Positions 20,854 through 35,349 are shown, counted from the first letter of the stretch. The stretch is 44,460 nucleotides of DNA from an uncultured Roseateles sp. (GCA_946886855.1 CAMPJJ010000040.1:1-44460); one strand, 5' to 3'. Numbers and translations: made by a program. Notes: generated by a model not told the origin, from the sequence alone.

Positions 20854-22026
20854 ATGAAGCGACTCCACCGCCTGCCATTGCCGTTCGTGCTGCTGGCCTC
20901 CGCCACCCTGGCCGCGCCCTGCTGGGCGCAGAGCGACGTCGGCAGCCCCTGGTACGTCGGCGGCTCGCTGGGCCACTACTACACCAGCAACGTGTTCCGT
21001 TCCGCCGCCGGCGAGAACAGCGACCGCCTGACCTCGATCAGCCTGCTGGGCGGCGTCGACCAGCGCCTGGGCCGCCAGCGCGTCTACGGCAACCTGCGGC
21101 TCAACGACACCCGCTACAACGACAACAGCCGGCTCAACAACAACGGCTACGACCTGGGCACCGGCCTCAACTGGGAGACCGTGGGCAACCTGTCGGGCAC
21201 GCTGGAGTACACCCGCAAGCGCACGCTGGCCGACTTCAACAGCACCACCGCCGTCGCGCCCACGACCGAGAAGAACCTGCAGACCGACCAGAGCGCCACC
21301 GCGACCGCGCGGCTGGGCCTGCCGACGCTGAGCTCATACTCGATCGAGGCCTCCTGGATCCACCGCGCGCGGGACTATTCGCTGGCGGACTTCGACACCC
21401 AGGAATTCCGTCAGGACGCGCAGTCGCTGGGCCTGCTCTACAACGCCAGCAGCGCGTGGCGCTTCGGCGTCGCGGGCCGCTACACCAAGGGCAAGGTGCC
21501 GTTCAACGGCTTCGAGTACGACCGCAAGGACATCGACCTCACCGCGCTGTGGCGCGCCACCGGCTCCAGCAACCTGAACGCGCGCATCAGCCGCAGCACG
21601 TCCGACAGCTTCAGCGGCGTCACCGGCGCGCTGAACTGGGAATGGCGCCCGGGCGGCCGCTGGTCGATGAGTACCCAGTTCTCGCGCGACACCGGCATCG
21701 AGACCTACTACCAGGGCATCACCAACGGCGTGTCCGACTTCAACCGCGTGCAGACGGCGGTGCAGACGCAGTTCAACTACCAGCTCACCGGCAAGATCAC
21801 CGCGCAGCTGGGCGCCGGCTACACCCGCCTGAACCGCCACGACGACCAGTTCGGCACCAGCTACAAGGACAACACCAAGCAGTACAGCCTGGGACTGGCC
21901 TGGCAGGCGCTGCGCAACGTCACCGTGGGCTGCCAGTACAGCCACCAGAGCCGCGACACCACCAATGTGCTCTACGCCTACGGCGCCTACACCGCCGGCT
22001 GCTACGTGCAGGGGATGCTGCGCTGA
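20854..22026 (+). CDS. Outer-membrane beta-barrel protein of the polysaccharide cluster
   Basis: The 390-residue product has a clear signal peptide (MKRLHRLPLPFVLLASATLA, cleavage probably near CWA-QS at 26). Alternating amphipathic strands rich in Tyr, Asn, Thr and Arg follow (LGHYYTSNVFRS, RYNDNSRLNNNGYDLGTGLN, and many more), with aromatic strand ends. This is typical of an outer-membrane barrel of about 16-18 strands, resembling EpsL-like proteins found in exopolysaccharide operons. It may form or assist the export pore; function is inferred from fold and position. The ATG at 20854 was chosen over 20821 because it gives a proper signal peptide and has AAGGGG about 11 bp upstream. Two Cys lie near the C-terminus (GCQYS, GCYVQ). 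It lies 22 bp after the initiator gene. Confidence 0.82.
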   Translation: MKRLHRLPLPFVLLASATLAAPCWAQSDVGSPWYVGGSLGHYYTSNVFRSAAGENSDRLTSISLLGGVDQRLGRQRVYGNLRLNDTRYNDNSRLNNNGYDLGTGLNWETVGNLSGTLEYTRKRTLADFNSTTAVAPTTEKNLQTDQSATATARLGLPTLSSYSIEASWIHRARDYSLADFDTQEFRQDAQSLGLLYNASSAWRFGVAGRYTKGKVPFNGFEYDRKDIDLTALWRATGSSNLNARISRSTSDSFSGVTGALNWEWRPGGRWSMSTQFSRDTGIETYYQGITNGVSDFNRVQTAVQTQFNYQLTGKITAQLGAGYTRLNRHDDQFGTSYKDNTKQYSLGLAWQALRNVTVGCQYSHQSRDTTNVLYAYGAYTAGCYVQGMLR

Positions 22027-22027
22027 C

Positions 22028-22046
22028 GCGCCGCCCCGCCCGGCGC
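22028..22046 (+). promoter_or_regulatory. Hairpin just after the barrel gene
   Basis: A GCGCCG/CGGCGC stem with a 7-nt CCCCGCC loop begins 2 bp after the barrel gene stop. No U-tract follows. It could attenuate read-through into galE or protect the upstream mRNA end. Confidence 0.35.
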
Positions 22047-22114
22047 ATACTGACCGCCCCTCCCTCCGATCCATCGCCACCTTCCCGCACGCGACCCGCG
22101 CGAGCCCTGACTCC

Positions 22115-23137
<1,023 letters not shown>

Positions 23138-23176
23138 GCGGTTGCCGCGACCCCGACGGCCTCCACGACAATCCGA

Positions 23177-23202
23177 TTTCCAATTCGACTTTCCAATTCA
23201 AC
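23177..23202 (+). repeat. 13-bp direct repeat before the GDP-mannose gene
   Basis: TTTCCAATTCGAC is followed directly by TTTCCAATTCAAC (12 of 13 identical) in an AT-rich island inside the 109-bp galE-manC gap, about 45 bp before the TTG start. Tandem sites like this often bind a regulator or contain promoter elements. No known operator is recognised. Confidence 0.6.
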
Positions 23203-23246
23203 TGGCGCGGCCCGACCCGGACGCGCGACTGGCAGGGAGCAGTAAC

Positions 23247-24698
23247 TTGAGCAAGACCTCGAACAAGATCGATGTGCAACCGGTGATCATGGCCGGCGGC
23301 AGCGGCACCCGCCTCTGGCCGCTGTCGCGCGCCGGTTATCCGAAGCAGTTCCTCGTGCTGAGCGGCAACAGCAGCCTGTTCCAGCAGGCCGCCGAGCGCC
23401 TGGCCGCGCTGTCCGCCGAGGACATCGCGGTGAACGCGCCCATCGTCGTCGGCAACGAGGAGCACCGCTTCATGGTGCTGGACCAGCTGCGCGAACAGAA
23501 GCTCGCGCCCGGCGCCGTGGTGCTGGAGCCGGTCGGCCGCAACACCGCGCCGGCCATCACGCTGGCGGCACTGCAGGCGCTCGAAGGCGGCGAGGACCCG
23601 GTGCTCGTCGTCACCCCGGCGGACCAGACCGTCACCGACAGCCCGGCCTTCACCGCCGCGCTGCAGGACGCCGTGCGCCAGGCGCGGGACGGCGCGATCG
23701 TGATCCTGGGCATCACGCCCGACCGGCCGGAGACCGGCTACGGCTACATCCGCGCCGGCGCCGAAGGCGCAGGCCTGCGTGTCGAGGCCTTCGTCGAGAA
23801 GCCCGACGCCGCCACCGCGCAGAAATACCTCGACCAGGGCGGCTACTACTGGAACAGCGGCATGTTCGTGCTGCGCGCCAGCGTCTGGCTGACGGCCTTG
23901 CAGCAGTTCCGGCCCGACATCGACCAGGCCACGCGGATCGCCTTCGAAGGCAAGGCCGTGGACGGCGCCTTCGTGCGGCCGGCCAAGGAGGCCTTCGCGG
24001 CCGTGCCGTCGGAATCGATCGACTACGCCGTGATGGAGCGCTGCCCCGGCAGCGCGATCTCGCTGCGCATGGTGCCGCTGGACGCCGGCTGGAACGACCT
24101 CGGCGCCTGGGAGGCCGTCTGGCAGGTCGCCGACAAGGACGACTCCGGCAACGCCAGCCGCGGCGACGCGATCATCGCGGACAGCCGCAACACGCTGGTC
24201 CATGCGACCAGCCGGCTGGTGTCGGCGGTGGGGCTGGACAACATCGTCGTCGTCGAGACGCCGGACGCGGTGCTGGTCGCCGACCGCAGCAAGAGCCAGG
24301 ACGTCAAGAAGATCGTCAACCAGCTGACCGCCTCGCAGCGCGACGAGCAGAACCTGCACCGCAAGGTGCACCGCCCCTGGGGCTGGTACGACAGCATCGA
24401 CATGGGCGAGCGTTTCCAGGTCAAGCGCATCATGGTCAAGCCCGGCGCCTCGCTGAGCCTGCAGATGCACCACCACCGCGCCGAGCACTGGATCGTCGTG
24501 CAGGGCACGGCCGAGATCGTCAACGGTGACAAGACGCTGCTGCTGACCGAGAACCAGTCGACCTACATTCCGCTGGGTCAGGTGCACCGCCTGTCCAACC
24601 CGGGCAAGGTGCCGCTGGAGATCATCGAGGTGCAGTCCGGCTCCTACCTCGGCGAGGACGACATCGTCCGCTACCAGGACACCTACGGCCGCAATTGA
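23247..24698 (+). CDS. Mannose-1-phosphate guanylyltransferase / mannose-6-phosphate isomerase
   Basis: This type II PMI-GMP enzyme (AlgA/ManC/XanB class) makes mannose-6-P from fructose-6-P and GDP-mannose from mannose-1-P. The 483-residue product has the nucleotidyltransferase signature [23 protein letters not shown] near the N-terminus. Further on are VVTPADQTV, the FVEKPD motif and NSGMFVLRAS. The C-terminal cupin isomerase domain (about 365-480) shows RPWGWYDSIDMGERFQVKRI, LSLQMHHHRAEHWIVVQGTA and YIPLGQVHRLSNPG. The start is a TTG at 23247 with AGGGAG 7 bp upstream; the earlier frame lacks conserved sequence. GDP-mannose itself, or a derivative such as GDP-fucose (a GT11-like transferase lies at 34384), may be the sugar donor. 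Confidence 0.95.
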   Translation: MSKTSNKIDVQPVIMAGGSGTRLWPLSRAGYPKQFLVLSGNSSLFQQAAERLAALSAEDIAVNAPIVVGNEEHRFMVLDQLREQKLAPGAVVLEPVGRNTAPAITLAALQALEGGEDPVLVVTPADQTVTDSPAFTAALQDAVRQARDGAIVILGITPDRPETGYGYIRAGAEGAGLRVEAFVEKPDAATAQKYLDQGGYYWNSGMFVLRASVWLTALQQFRPDIDQATRIAFEGKAVDGAFVRPAKEAFAAVPSESIDYAVMERCPGSAISLRMVPLDAGWNDLGAWEAVWQVADKDDSGNASRGDAIIADSRNTLVHATSRLVSAVGLDNIVVVETPDAVLVADRSKSQDVKKIVNQLTASQRDEQNLHRKVHRPWGWYDSIDMGERFQVKRIMVKPGASLSLQMHHHRAEHWIVVQGTAEIVNGDKTLLLTENQSTYIPLGQVHRLSNPGKVPLEIIEVQSGSYLGEDDIVRYQDTYGRN

Positions 24699-24802
24699 CC
24701 ACGGACCGCTGACCCTCACCCGGGGGGACGAGGGTGGCGACGACACGAAAGTCGGCTGAAACTCGGATACAAAGCCGTCCTCGGAAAGAATTGGAGAAGA
24801 CC

Positions 24803-26083
<1,281 letters not shown>

Positions 26084-26106
26084 CGGCGGCCGGCGCCCGG
26101 CCGCCG
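26084..26106 (+). terminator. Perfect hairpin immediately after the dehydrogenase stop
   Basis: CGGCGGCCGG, loop CGC, CCGGCCGCCG is a perfect 10-bp stem that starts on the base after the TGA. There is no U-run behind it. It may be a Rho-assisted end, an attenuator or an mRNA-stabilising structure before rfbB. Confidence 0.5.
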
Positions 26107-26128
26107 CTGCCTCAAGTTCCACATCAGA

Positions 26129-26144
26129 CGATCCGCGCGGATCG
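26129..26144. promoter_or_regulatory. 16-bp perfect palindrome upstream of rfbB
   Basis: CGATCCGCGCGGATCG is fully self-complementary and lies 21 bp before the rfbB ATG. It is flanked by two copies of AAGTTCC (26114-26120 and 26158-26164). The symmetry suits binding of a dimeric regulator that would act on the rfbBDAC operon. Which protein, if any, is unknown. Confidence 0.4.
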
Positions 26145-26165
26145 CAGACATTCCAGGGAAGTTCC

Positions 26166-27224
26166 ATGACGATCCTCGTCACCGGCGGTGCCGGTTTCAT
26201 CGGCAGCAATTTCGTGCTCGACTGGTTCAAGTCCTCGGACGAACCGGTGGTCAACCTCGACGCGTTGACCTACGCGGGCAACCTCGAGAACCTGGCCTCG
26301 CTGAAGGACGATCCGCGTCATGTCTTCGTCCAGGGCGACATCTGCGATCGCGCGCTCATCGACCAGCTGCTGAGCACGCACCGGCCGCGCGCGATCGTGC
26401 ACTTCGCCGCCGAATCTCACGTCGACCGCTCCATCCACGGTCCCGGCGCCTTCATGCGCACCAACGTCGAGGGCACCTTCACGCTGCTCGAGGCGGCGCG
26501 GGCGTTCTGGTCCGCGCTCGAACGCGACGCCAAGGCAGCCTTCCGCTTCCACCACGTCTCGACCGACGAGGTCTACGGCTCGCTGAAGGCCGAAGACCCG
26601 CCCTTCGCCGAGACGAATGCGTACGAACCCAACAGCCCGTACTCGGCGTCCAAGGCGGCCAGCGACCACCTGGTGCGCGCCTGGCACCACACCTACGGCC
26701 TGCCGGTGGTCACGACCAACTGCAGCAACAACTACGGCCCCTACCACTTCCCCGAGAAGCTGATCCCGCTGATGATCGTCAACGCGCTGGCCGGCAAGCC
26801 GCTGCCCGTGTACGGCGACGGCCAGCAGATCCGCGACTGGCTCTACGTCACCGACCACTGCTCCGGGATCCGCGCGGTGCTGGCCGGCGGCACGCTGGGC
26901 GAGACCTACAACATCGGCGGCTGGAACGAGCAGGCCAACATCGACATCGTGAAGACGGTGTGCGCGCTGCTCGACGAACTGCGCCCCGACCCGGCCGGCC
27001 CTTATGCCCGCCTGATCACCTACGTCAAGGACCGCCCCGGCCACGACCGCCGCTACGCGATCGACGCCCGCAAGATCGAGCGCGACCTGGGCTGGCGTCC
27101 CGCCGAGACCTTCGAGACCGGCATCCGCAAGACGGTGCAGTGGTACCTCGCCAACGAGGAATGGTCCGCGCGCGTGCTCTCGGGCGCCTACCGCGAGTGG
27201 GTGTCCAAGCAGTACGGCGCCTGA
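26166..27224 (+). CDS. rfbB: dTDP-glucose 4,6-dehydratase (RfbB/RmlB)
   Basis: RfbB removes water from dTDP-glucose to give the 4-keto-6-deoxy sugar, the second step of dTDP-L-rhamnose synthesis. The 352-residue SDR protein shows [46 protein letters not shown], the catalytic [11 protein letters not shown] and Y-S-A-S-K (YxxxK), [18 protein letters not shown] and [13 protein letters not shown]. Length is normal. AGGGAAG stands 4 bp before the ATG. It is first of the tightly spaced rfbB-rfbD-rfbA-rfbC set (gaps of 13 bp, 13 bp and a 1-bp overlap), so the four genes are most likely one transcript. Confidence 0.97.
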   Translation: MTILVTGGAGFIGSNFVLDWFKSSDEPVVNLDALTYAGNLENLASLKDDPRHVFVQGDICDRALIDQLLSTHRPRAIVHFAAESHVDRSIHGPGAFMRTNVEGTFTLLEAARAFWSALERDAKAAFRFHHVSTDEVYGSLKAEDPPFAETNAYEPNSPYSASKAASDHLVRAWHHTYGLPVVTTNCSNNYGPYHFPEKLIPLMIVNALAGKPLPVYGDGQQIRDWLYVTDHCSGIRAVLAGGTLGETYNIGGWNEQANIDIVKTVCALLDELRPDPAGPYARLITYVKDRPGHDRRYAIDARKIERDLGWRPAETFETGIRKTVQWYLANEEWSARVLSGAYREWVSKQYGA

Positions 27225-27237
27225 GGCCGGGGACCCC

Positions 27238-28119
27238 ATGAAAGTCCTTCTCCTCGGAAAGAACGGCCAGCTGGGCTGGGAGCTGCAACGCGCGCTCGCC
27301 CCGCTGGGTGCGCTGATCGCGCTGGATCGCAGCGAAGGCGGCGACCTCGGCGACAGCGACACGCTGCGCGCCACCGTGCGCCGCGTCGCGCCCGACGTCA
27401 TCGTCAATGCCGCGGCCTACACCGCCGTCGACAAGGCCGAAAGCGAGCCCGACGCCGCCCGCCAGATCAACGCGCTCGCGACCGGCGTGTTGGCCGAGGA
27501 AGCCAAGGCCCTCGGCGCGCTGCTGGTGCATTACTCGACCGACTATGTCTTCGACGGCGCCGGCGACGACTGGCGCTTCGAGGATGCGCCCACCGGTCCG
27601 CTGAGCGTCTACGGCAAGACCAAGCTCGAAGGCGAGCAATTGATCGCCGCGGCCGGCGCGGACGCGCTGGTGCTGCGCACGAGCTGGGTCTACGCGGCGC
27701 GCGGCGGCAATTTCGCCAAGACCATGCTGCGGCTGGCGTCGGAGCGCGACCAGTTGAAGGTCGTCGCCGACCAGATCGGCGCGCCCACCGGTGCCGACCT
27801 GCTGGCCGACATCACCGCGCACCTGATCCGCGCGACGCTCCAGGACCGCGCCCGGTGCGGCACCTACCATGCGGTCGCCAGCGGCGAGACCAGCTGGCAC
27901 CAGTACGCGCAGCACGTGCTGACGCGCGCGCGGGACAAGGGGGTGACGCTCAAGGTCCAGCCCGAGCAGGTCGAGGCCCTGGCCAGCAGCGCCTATCCGA
28001 CGCCGGCCCCGCGCCCGCTGAACTCGCGCCTGGACAACCACAAGCTGCAGGACCGTTTCGGCCTGGTGCTGCCGCACTGGCAGACCGGCGTGGACCGGCT
28101 GCTGGACGAGATCCTCTGA
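27238..28119 (+). CDS. rfbD: dTDP-4-dehydrorhamnose reductase (RfbD/RmlD)
   Basis: RfbD carries out the last step of dTDP-L-rhamnose synthesis, reducing the 4-keto group with NAD(P)H. The 293-residue SDR protein has [50 protein letters not shown], the catalytic Y-G-K-T-K ([12 protein letters not shown]) and [19 protein letters not shown]. It normally dimerises and needs Mg2+. Length is as expected for the family. It lies between rfbB and rfbA with 13-bp gaps on both sides, and a GGGGACCCC stretch stands just before its ATG. Confidence 0.97.
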   Translation: MKVLLLGKNGQLGWELQRALAPLGALIALDRSEGGDLGDSDTLRATVRRVAPDVIVNAAAYTAVDKAESEPDAARQINALATGVLAEEAKALGALLVHYSTDYVFDGAGDDWRFEDAPTGPLSVYGKTKLEGEQLIAAAGADALVLRTSWVYAARGGNFAKTMLRLASERDQLKVVADQIGAPTGADLLADITAHLIRATLQDRARCGTYHAVASGETSWHQYAQHVLTRARDKGVTLKVQPEQVEALASSAYPTPAPRPLNSRLDNHKLQDRFGLVLPHWQTGVDRLLDEIL

Positions 28120-28132
28120 TCGGAGACCCCTG

Positions 28133-29023
28133 ATGAGCAACGACACCCGCAAGGGCATCATCCTGGCCGGCGGCTCCGGTACCCGGCTGCATCCGGCGAC
28201 CTTGGCGATCAGCAAGCAACTGCTGCCGGTCTACGACAAGCCGATGGTCTATTACCCGCTCAGCACGCTGATGCTGGCCGGCATGCGCGACATCCTGCTG
28301 ATCAGCACGCCGCAGGACCTGCCGCGCTTCGAGGCGCTGCTGGGCGACGGCTCGCGCTGGGGCATCAACCTGCAGTACTGCCTGCAGCCCAGCCCGGACG
28401 GCCTGGCGCAGGCCTTCATCCTGGGCCGGGACTTCATCGGCGGCGCGCCGAGCGCGCTGGTGCTGGGCGACAACATCTTCTACGGCCACGACTTCGCCGG
28501 CCTGCTCGGCAGCGCCGATGCGCAGACCGACGGCGCCACCGTCTTCGCCTACCACGTGCACGATCCCGAGCGCTACGGCGTGGTCGAGTTCGACGCGGCC
28601 AAGCGCGCCGTCAGCATCGAGGAGAAGCCCAAGGCGCCCAAGAGCAACTACGCGGTGACCGGCCTGTACTTCTACGACCGCCAGGTCTGCGACATCGCCG
28701 CCGACATCCAGCCCAGCCCGCGCGGCGAGCTCGAGATCACCGACGTCAACGCGCGCTACCTCGCGCAGCAGCAGCTCCGCGTCGAGATCATGGGCCGCGG
28801 CTACGCGTGGCTGGACACCGGCACGCACGACAGCCTGATGGAAGCCGGCCAGTTCATTGCGACGCTGGAGAAGCGCCAGGGCCTGAAGGTGGCCTGCCCG
28901 GAGGAGATCGCCTTCCGCAAGGGATGGATCACGGCCGAGCAGCTCGAGAAGCTGGCGCAGCCGATGCTCAAGAACGGTTACGGGCAATACCTGAAGCAGG
29001 TGCTCAACGAGAAGGTGTTCTGA
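28133..29023 (+). CDS. rfbA: Glucose-1-phosphate thymidylyltransferase (RfbA/RmlA)
   Basis: RfbA makes dTDP-glucose from glucose-1-phosphate and dTTP, the committed first step toward dTDP-rhamnose, and is usually feedback-inhibited by the end product. The 296-residue protein has [30 protein letters not shown] at its N-terminus (quoted in part), [21 protein letters not shown]-like [20 protein letters not shown], and [21 protein letters not shown] near the C-terminus. Length and motifs are complete. The stop overlaps the rfbC ATG by one base (TGATG). Confidence 0.97.
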   Translation: MSNDTRKGIILAGGSGTRLHPATLAISKQLLPVYDKPMVYYPLSTLMLAGMRDILLISTPQDLPRFEALLGDGSRWGINLQYCLQPSPDGLAQAFILGRDFIGGAPSALVLGDNIFYGHDFAGLLGSADAQTDGATVFAYHVHDPERYGVVEFDAAKRAVSIEEKPKAPKSNYAVTGLYFYDRQVCDIAADIQPSPRGELEITDVNARYLAQQQLRVEIMGRGYAWLDTGTHDSLMEAGQFIATLEKRQGLKVACPEEIAFRKGWITAEQLEKLAQPMLKNGYGQYLKQVLNEKVF

Positions 29024-29574
29024 TGAACGTGATCCCCACCGCGCTGCCTGAAGTGCTGATCATCGAACCGAAGGTTTTCGGCGACGCGCGCGGCTTCTTC
29101 ATGGAAAGCTGGACCGAGCCGAAGTTCAATGCGGCGGCCGGCGACGACGTGCGTTTCGTGCAGGACAACCATTCGCGCTCCAGCCAGGGCGTGCTGCGCG
29201 GCCTGCACTTCCAGCTGCCCCCGCACGCGCAGGGCAAGCTGGTGCGCTGCACGGCGGGCGCGGTGTTCGACGTCGCCGTCGACATGCGCCGCTCGAGCGC
29301 CAACTTCGGCAAGTGGGTCGGCGTGGAGCTGACCGGCGAGAACCATCGCCAGCTGTGGATCCCGCCGGGCTTCGCGCACGGCTTCCTGGTGCTGAGCGAG
29401 ACGGCGGACTTCCTCTACAAGACCACCGACCTCTATGCGCCGCAGGCCGAAGGCTCGGTGCGCTGGGACGATCCGGCGATCGGCATCGACTGGCCGACGC
29501 TGCCCGTCGAATTCAAGCTCGCCGAGAAGGACGCGAAGGCGCCGCTGCTCGCGGACGCGAAGTCCTTCGATTGA
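29023..29574 (+). CDS. rfbC: dTDP-4-dehydrorhamnose 3,5-epimerase (RfbC/RmlC)
   Basis: RfbC epimerises the 4-keto sugar at C3 and C5 before RfbD reduces it. The 183-residue cupin-fold protein shows KVFGDARGFFMESW, FVQDNHSRSSQGVLRGLHFQ with the catalytic His, GKLVRCTAGAVFDVAVDMR, WIPPGFAHGFLVLSE and YKTTDLYAP. Length is normal. The ATG at 29023 shares a base with the rfbA stop, which implies translational coupling. It completes the four-gene dTDP-L-rhamnose pathway and is followed 7 bp later by the WecB-like gene. Confidence 0.97.
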   Translation: MNVIPTALPEVLIIEPKVFGDARGFFMESWTEPKFNAAAGDDVRFVQDNHSRSSQGVLRGLHFQLPPHAQGKLVRCTAGAVFDVAVDMRRSSANFGKWVGVELTGENHRQLWIPPGFAHGFLVLSETADFLYKTTDLYAPQAEGSVRWDDPAIGIDWPTLPVEFKLAEKDAKAPLLADAKSFD

Positions 29575-29581
29575 ATCGCCG

Positions 29582-30751
29582 ATGGCCGCGCCGCTGCTGC
29601 ATCTCATCGCGGGCGCGCGGCCGAATTTCATGAAGCTCGCGCCGCTGGTGCGGGCGCTGCGGGCCGACGGCCGGCTCGCGTGGAAGCTGATCCACACCGG
29701 GCAGCACCACGACGCCGCGATGAGCGGCGTCTTCTTCGACGAGCTCGGCCTGCCGCCGCCCGACGTTTCGCTGGACTGCCACGGCGGCGGACATGCGCAG
29801 CTGACCGCGCGGATCATGCAGGCGTATGAGCCCCACGTGATCGCGGACCGTCCGGCGGTCTGCGTCGTCGTCGGCGACGTCGACTCCACGCTGGCCTGCG
29901 CGCTGACGGCGCGCAAGCTCGGCGTGCCGGTGGCGCATGTCGAGGCGGGGCTGCGCAGCGGCGACATGACCATGCCCGAAGAGATCAACCGGCGCGCGAC
30001 CGACGCGATCGCGGACTGGCTCTTCACGACCGAACCCAGCGCCGCGGCGCATCTGCGCCGTGAAGGCCATCCGGACTCACGCATCGCCGAGGTCGGCCAT
30101 GTGATGGTGGACAACCTGCTGTTCCAGCTGCAGCGGCTCGACGCCGGCGATGCCGAGGCGCACGCCGCGGAAGCCGCTGCCCGGGCGGCGCTGGAGGCCG
30201 CCGGCGCAAACGGGGCACACGGCGCACACGGCGCAACGGCGGGCCGCTTCGGCGTCGTCACGCTGCATCGCCCCGCCAACGTGGACGATCCGGCGCAGCT
30301 TGCCGCGCTGATGGGCGCGCTGGGCACGCTGGCGGCGCGACTGCCGTTGCTGTTCCCGGTGCATCCGCGCACGCGCGCCCGCCTCGAGGCGCTCGGCGTG
30401 GCGCCGGCGCCCGGGCTGCACCTGCTGCCTCCCCTGCCCTACCGCCCGTTCCTGGCCCTGTGGCGCCGCGCCGCGCTGGTCCTCACCGACAGCGGCGGCC
30501 TGCAGGAAGAAACCACGGCGCTGGGCATCCCCTGCCTCACGCTGCGCGACAACACCGAACGCCCCGTCACGGTCGACCTGGGCACCAACCAGATCGCCGG
30601 CACCGATCCGGCGCAGATCCTGGCCTTCGCACTGCGACGACTCGATGCCATCGAGGGCGAGTCGCATGGGGAAGTCGGCAGCCCCCCGCTCTGGGACGGC
30701 CAAGCCGCCCCGCGCATCGTCGCGCGGATCGCCAGCGACCTGCTTCGCTGA
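29582..30751 (+). CDS. wecB: UDP-N-acetylglucosamine 2-epimerase (WecB-type)
   Basis: This non-hydrolysing epimerase converts UDP-GlcNAc to UDP-ManNAc. The 389-residue product has the GT-B-like two-domain fold with LIAGARPNFMKLAPLVRAL, IHTGQHHDAAMS, VVGDVDSTLACAL, HVEAGLRSGDMTMPEEINR, VVTLHRPANVDD, VHPRTRARLEALG and LTDSGGLQEETTALGIPCLTLRDNTERP (quoted in part). A short low-complexity insert GANGAHGAHGATAG (residues about 207-220), made by a 9-bp repeat, separates the domains. The ATG at 29582 is 7 bp after rfbC, so the gene probably belongs to the same transcript. With the dehydrogenase at 24803 it could feed a ManNAcA branch, though that pairing is uncertain. Confidence 0.93.
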   Translation: MAAPLLHLIAGARPNFMKLAPLVRALRADGRLAWKLIHTGQHHDAAMSGVFFDELGLPPPDVSLDCHGGGHAQLTARIMQAYEPHVIADRPAVCVVVGDVDSTLACALTARKLGVPVAHVEAGLRSGDMTMPEEINRRATDAIADWLFTTEPSAAAHLRREGHPDSRIAEVGHVMVDNLLFQLQRLDAGDAEAHAAEAAARAALEAAGANGAHGAHGATAGRFGVVTLHRPANVDDPAQLAALMGALGTLAARLPLLFPVHPRTRARLEALGVAPAPGLHLLPPLPYRPFLALWRRAALVLTDSGGLQEETTALGIPCLTLRDNTERPVTVDLGTNQIAGTDPAQILAFALRRLDAIEGESHGEVGSPPLWDGQAAPRIVARIASDLLR

Positions 30752-31014
30752 ATCTTCGTTCCCTCGAACGTCTTCCTCAGCGCGGGCGCCCGGCGTTTCG
30801 CCGATCCGACCGTGGCGCCCCCCCCGAACGGCGCCCCTTCACTTGAGGGGTGATCGCACCGGATCGGTGAAGTTGTCGCAGGAAATCGCTTCAAACCGCC
30901 CCAAAATCGCCGCTTCGTCCAAGAATCGCACCGCCCCAGTGCGACGGGCACGCGGACCGCACGGTCCGTGACCGCGACCGCGCCTGCCCTGGCGTCACTC
31001 CGAGAGCGAGAACG
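30752..31014 (+). promoter_or_regulatory. 263-bp intergenic region with inverted repeat before the first paralogous glycosyltransferase
   Basis: No gene is visible here. Near the start is a small stem CGTTC-CCTC-GAACG (about 30758-30772), and around 30837 a CCCCT/AGGGG stem. A perfect 7-bp palindrome CGGACCG-CA-CGGTCCG occupies 30953-30968, 46 bp before the next ATG. The stretch 30880-30930 is less GC-rich (GAAATCGCTTCAAACC, CCCCAAAATCGCC), as promoters often are. A new promoter for the glycosyltransferase pair is likely but no -35/-10 pair stands out. Confidence 0.35.
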
Positions 31015-32079
31015 ATGACGCTGTACAGCACCATCTGGTGCGACGAGAAGCCCGGCCTGCCGCTGGACATGCACGTGCTGCACCGCGAGCGGATCGGCCG
31101 CCGAGGCGTCTTCCGCAAGGTTCGCCGACTGGTGGCCGGCGACGCCATCCTGCTCAACGGGGCGCTCGGTGCCCGCGACCTCTGGTTCGACATGCTGCTG
31201 GCGATCTACATCCGCTGGTTCCGCCGCGGCGTGGGCGTGCTGATTGCGGACGCGACCTGGCACGCGCGCGCGCTGCCCGGCGACAGTCGCGCCGGCGTCC
31301 TGTTCCCGGCCTACGCGCTGTTGCACCGCGTGCTGCTGCTGCTGAGCCGGGGCCGCCACACGCATTACGGATTCCTGTCGACGGCCGAGGTCGCCCTGGT
31401 CGCGCGCGAAGCCGCTCTGCGACCGGGCGTGGCGCACTTCACCGCGTTCTGCTCGCAGCTGCCGCTGGAGATCCTGGACGAACTGCGCAGCCTGTGCGCG
31501 CAGACCGAGGCGAGCGCAGGCCACCGTCGCCCGCGTGTCTTCTCCGGCGGCAACGCGTTGCGCGACTACCCTTCTCTGATCGAAGCCGCCACCGGCCTGG
31601 ACGCGGACATCGAGATCGCCACGACCAAGGACCTCGGCCCGCTGCCGCCCAACGTGCGCGCGGCGGGACGCAGCCACCACGACTTCTTCCGCGACATGGC
31701 GCGCAGCGACATCGTCGTGCTGCCGATGTGGCACACCGAAGGCCGCAGCGTCGGCCAGCAGACCTACCTGAATGCGCTGGCCCTGGGCAAGCCGCTGATC
31801 GTCAGCGACGTCATCGGCGTGCGCGATCACCTGGTCGGCGACTTGCATGCGCTGATCGTCCCGTCGCACGACCCCGCCGCGCTGCGCGAGGCGATGGCGC
31901 GGATGCTGGCACCGGCGCACAGGACCGCGCGCGCGACGATGGCGCAGAACGGCCTGGCGCTCGCCTCGGAGATGACCTTCGCGCACTACGCCGCGCGCCT
32001 GTCCACACTGCTGCGCGAGATCCAGTCGCAGCTGCCACTGCAGACCGGTCCGACGCCCCACATCAACGCCTCGGCGTGA
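31015..32079 (+). CDS. GT-B glycosyltransferase, first of a tandem paralogous pair
   Basis: The 354-residue protein has the C-terminal half of a group 1 (GT4-like) glycosyltransferase. SDIVVLPMWHTEGRSVGQQTYLNALALGKPLIVSD is followed by VIGVRDHLVGDLHALIVPSHDPAALREAM (both quoted in part, residues about 240-300), with the E/Q-rich nucleotide-binding region replaced by SVGQQTYLNAL. The N-terminal half begins MTLYSTIWCDEKPGL and contains GDAILLNGALGARDLWFDML and HYGFLSTAE, not a pattern I can assign to a named subfamily. It shares the full layout with the next gene. It probably adds a sugar to the lipid-linked repeat unit on the cytoplasmic face. Donor and acceptor are unknown. A perfect hairpin begins on the base after its stop. 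Confidence 0.8.
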   Translation: MTLYSTIWCDEKPGLPLDMHVLHRERIGRRGVFRKVRRLVAGDAILLNGALGARDLWFDMLLAIYIRWFRRGVGVLIADATWHARALPGDSRAGVLFPAYALLHRVLLLLSRGRHTHYGFLSTAEVALVAREAALRPGVAHFTAFCSQLPLEILDELRSLCAQTEASAGHRRPRVFSGGNALRDYPSLIEAATGLDADIEIATTKDLGPLPPNVRAAGRSHHDFFRDMARSDIVVLPMWHTEGRSVGQQTYLNALALGKPLIVSDVIGVRDHLVGDLHALIVPSHDPAALREAMARMLAPAHRTARATMAQNGLALASEMTFAHYAARLSTLLREIQSQLPLQTGPTPHINASA

Positions 32080-32097
32080 GCGCTCGGGTCCGAGCGC
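32080..32097 (+). terminator. Perfect hairpin immediately after the first paralog
   Basis: GCGCTCGG-GT-CCGAGCGC is a perfect 8-bp stem starting on the base after the TGA at 32077-32079. No U-tract follows. It may end or attenuate the transcript, or protect its 3' end, in the 140-bp gap between the paralogs. The rest of that gap holds an AT-richer stretch (GAGTTTTCCTTCGGAATTTCC) just before the next gene. Confidence 0.45.
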
Positions 32098-32219
32098 CAC
32101 GGTCTGAGCGCGGCTCCAGGCCCCCTCAAGCGCGGGGCGCCGGCGATCCACGTGCCTGAGGACGCACTCGATGGCCTGGAAGTTGCGAGTTTTCCTTCGG
32201 AATTTCCGTGGAGCCGGCG

Positions 32220-35320
<3,101 letters not shown>

Positions 35321-35349
<29 letters not shown>

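Noticed and set aside
30953..30968. Rho-independent terminator after wecB
   Set aside because: The perfect stem lies about 200 bp after the wecB stop and 46 bp before the next start, without a U-tract; an operator or leader structure is more likely.
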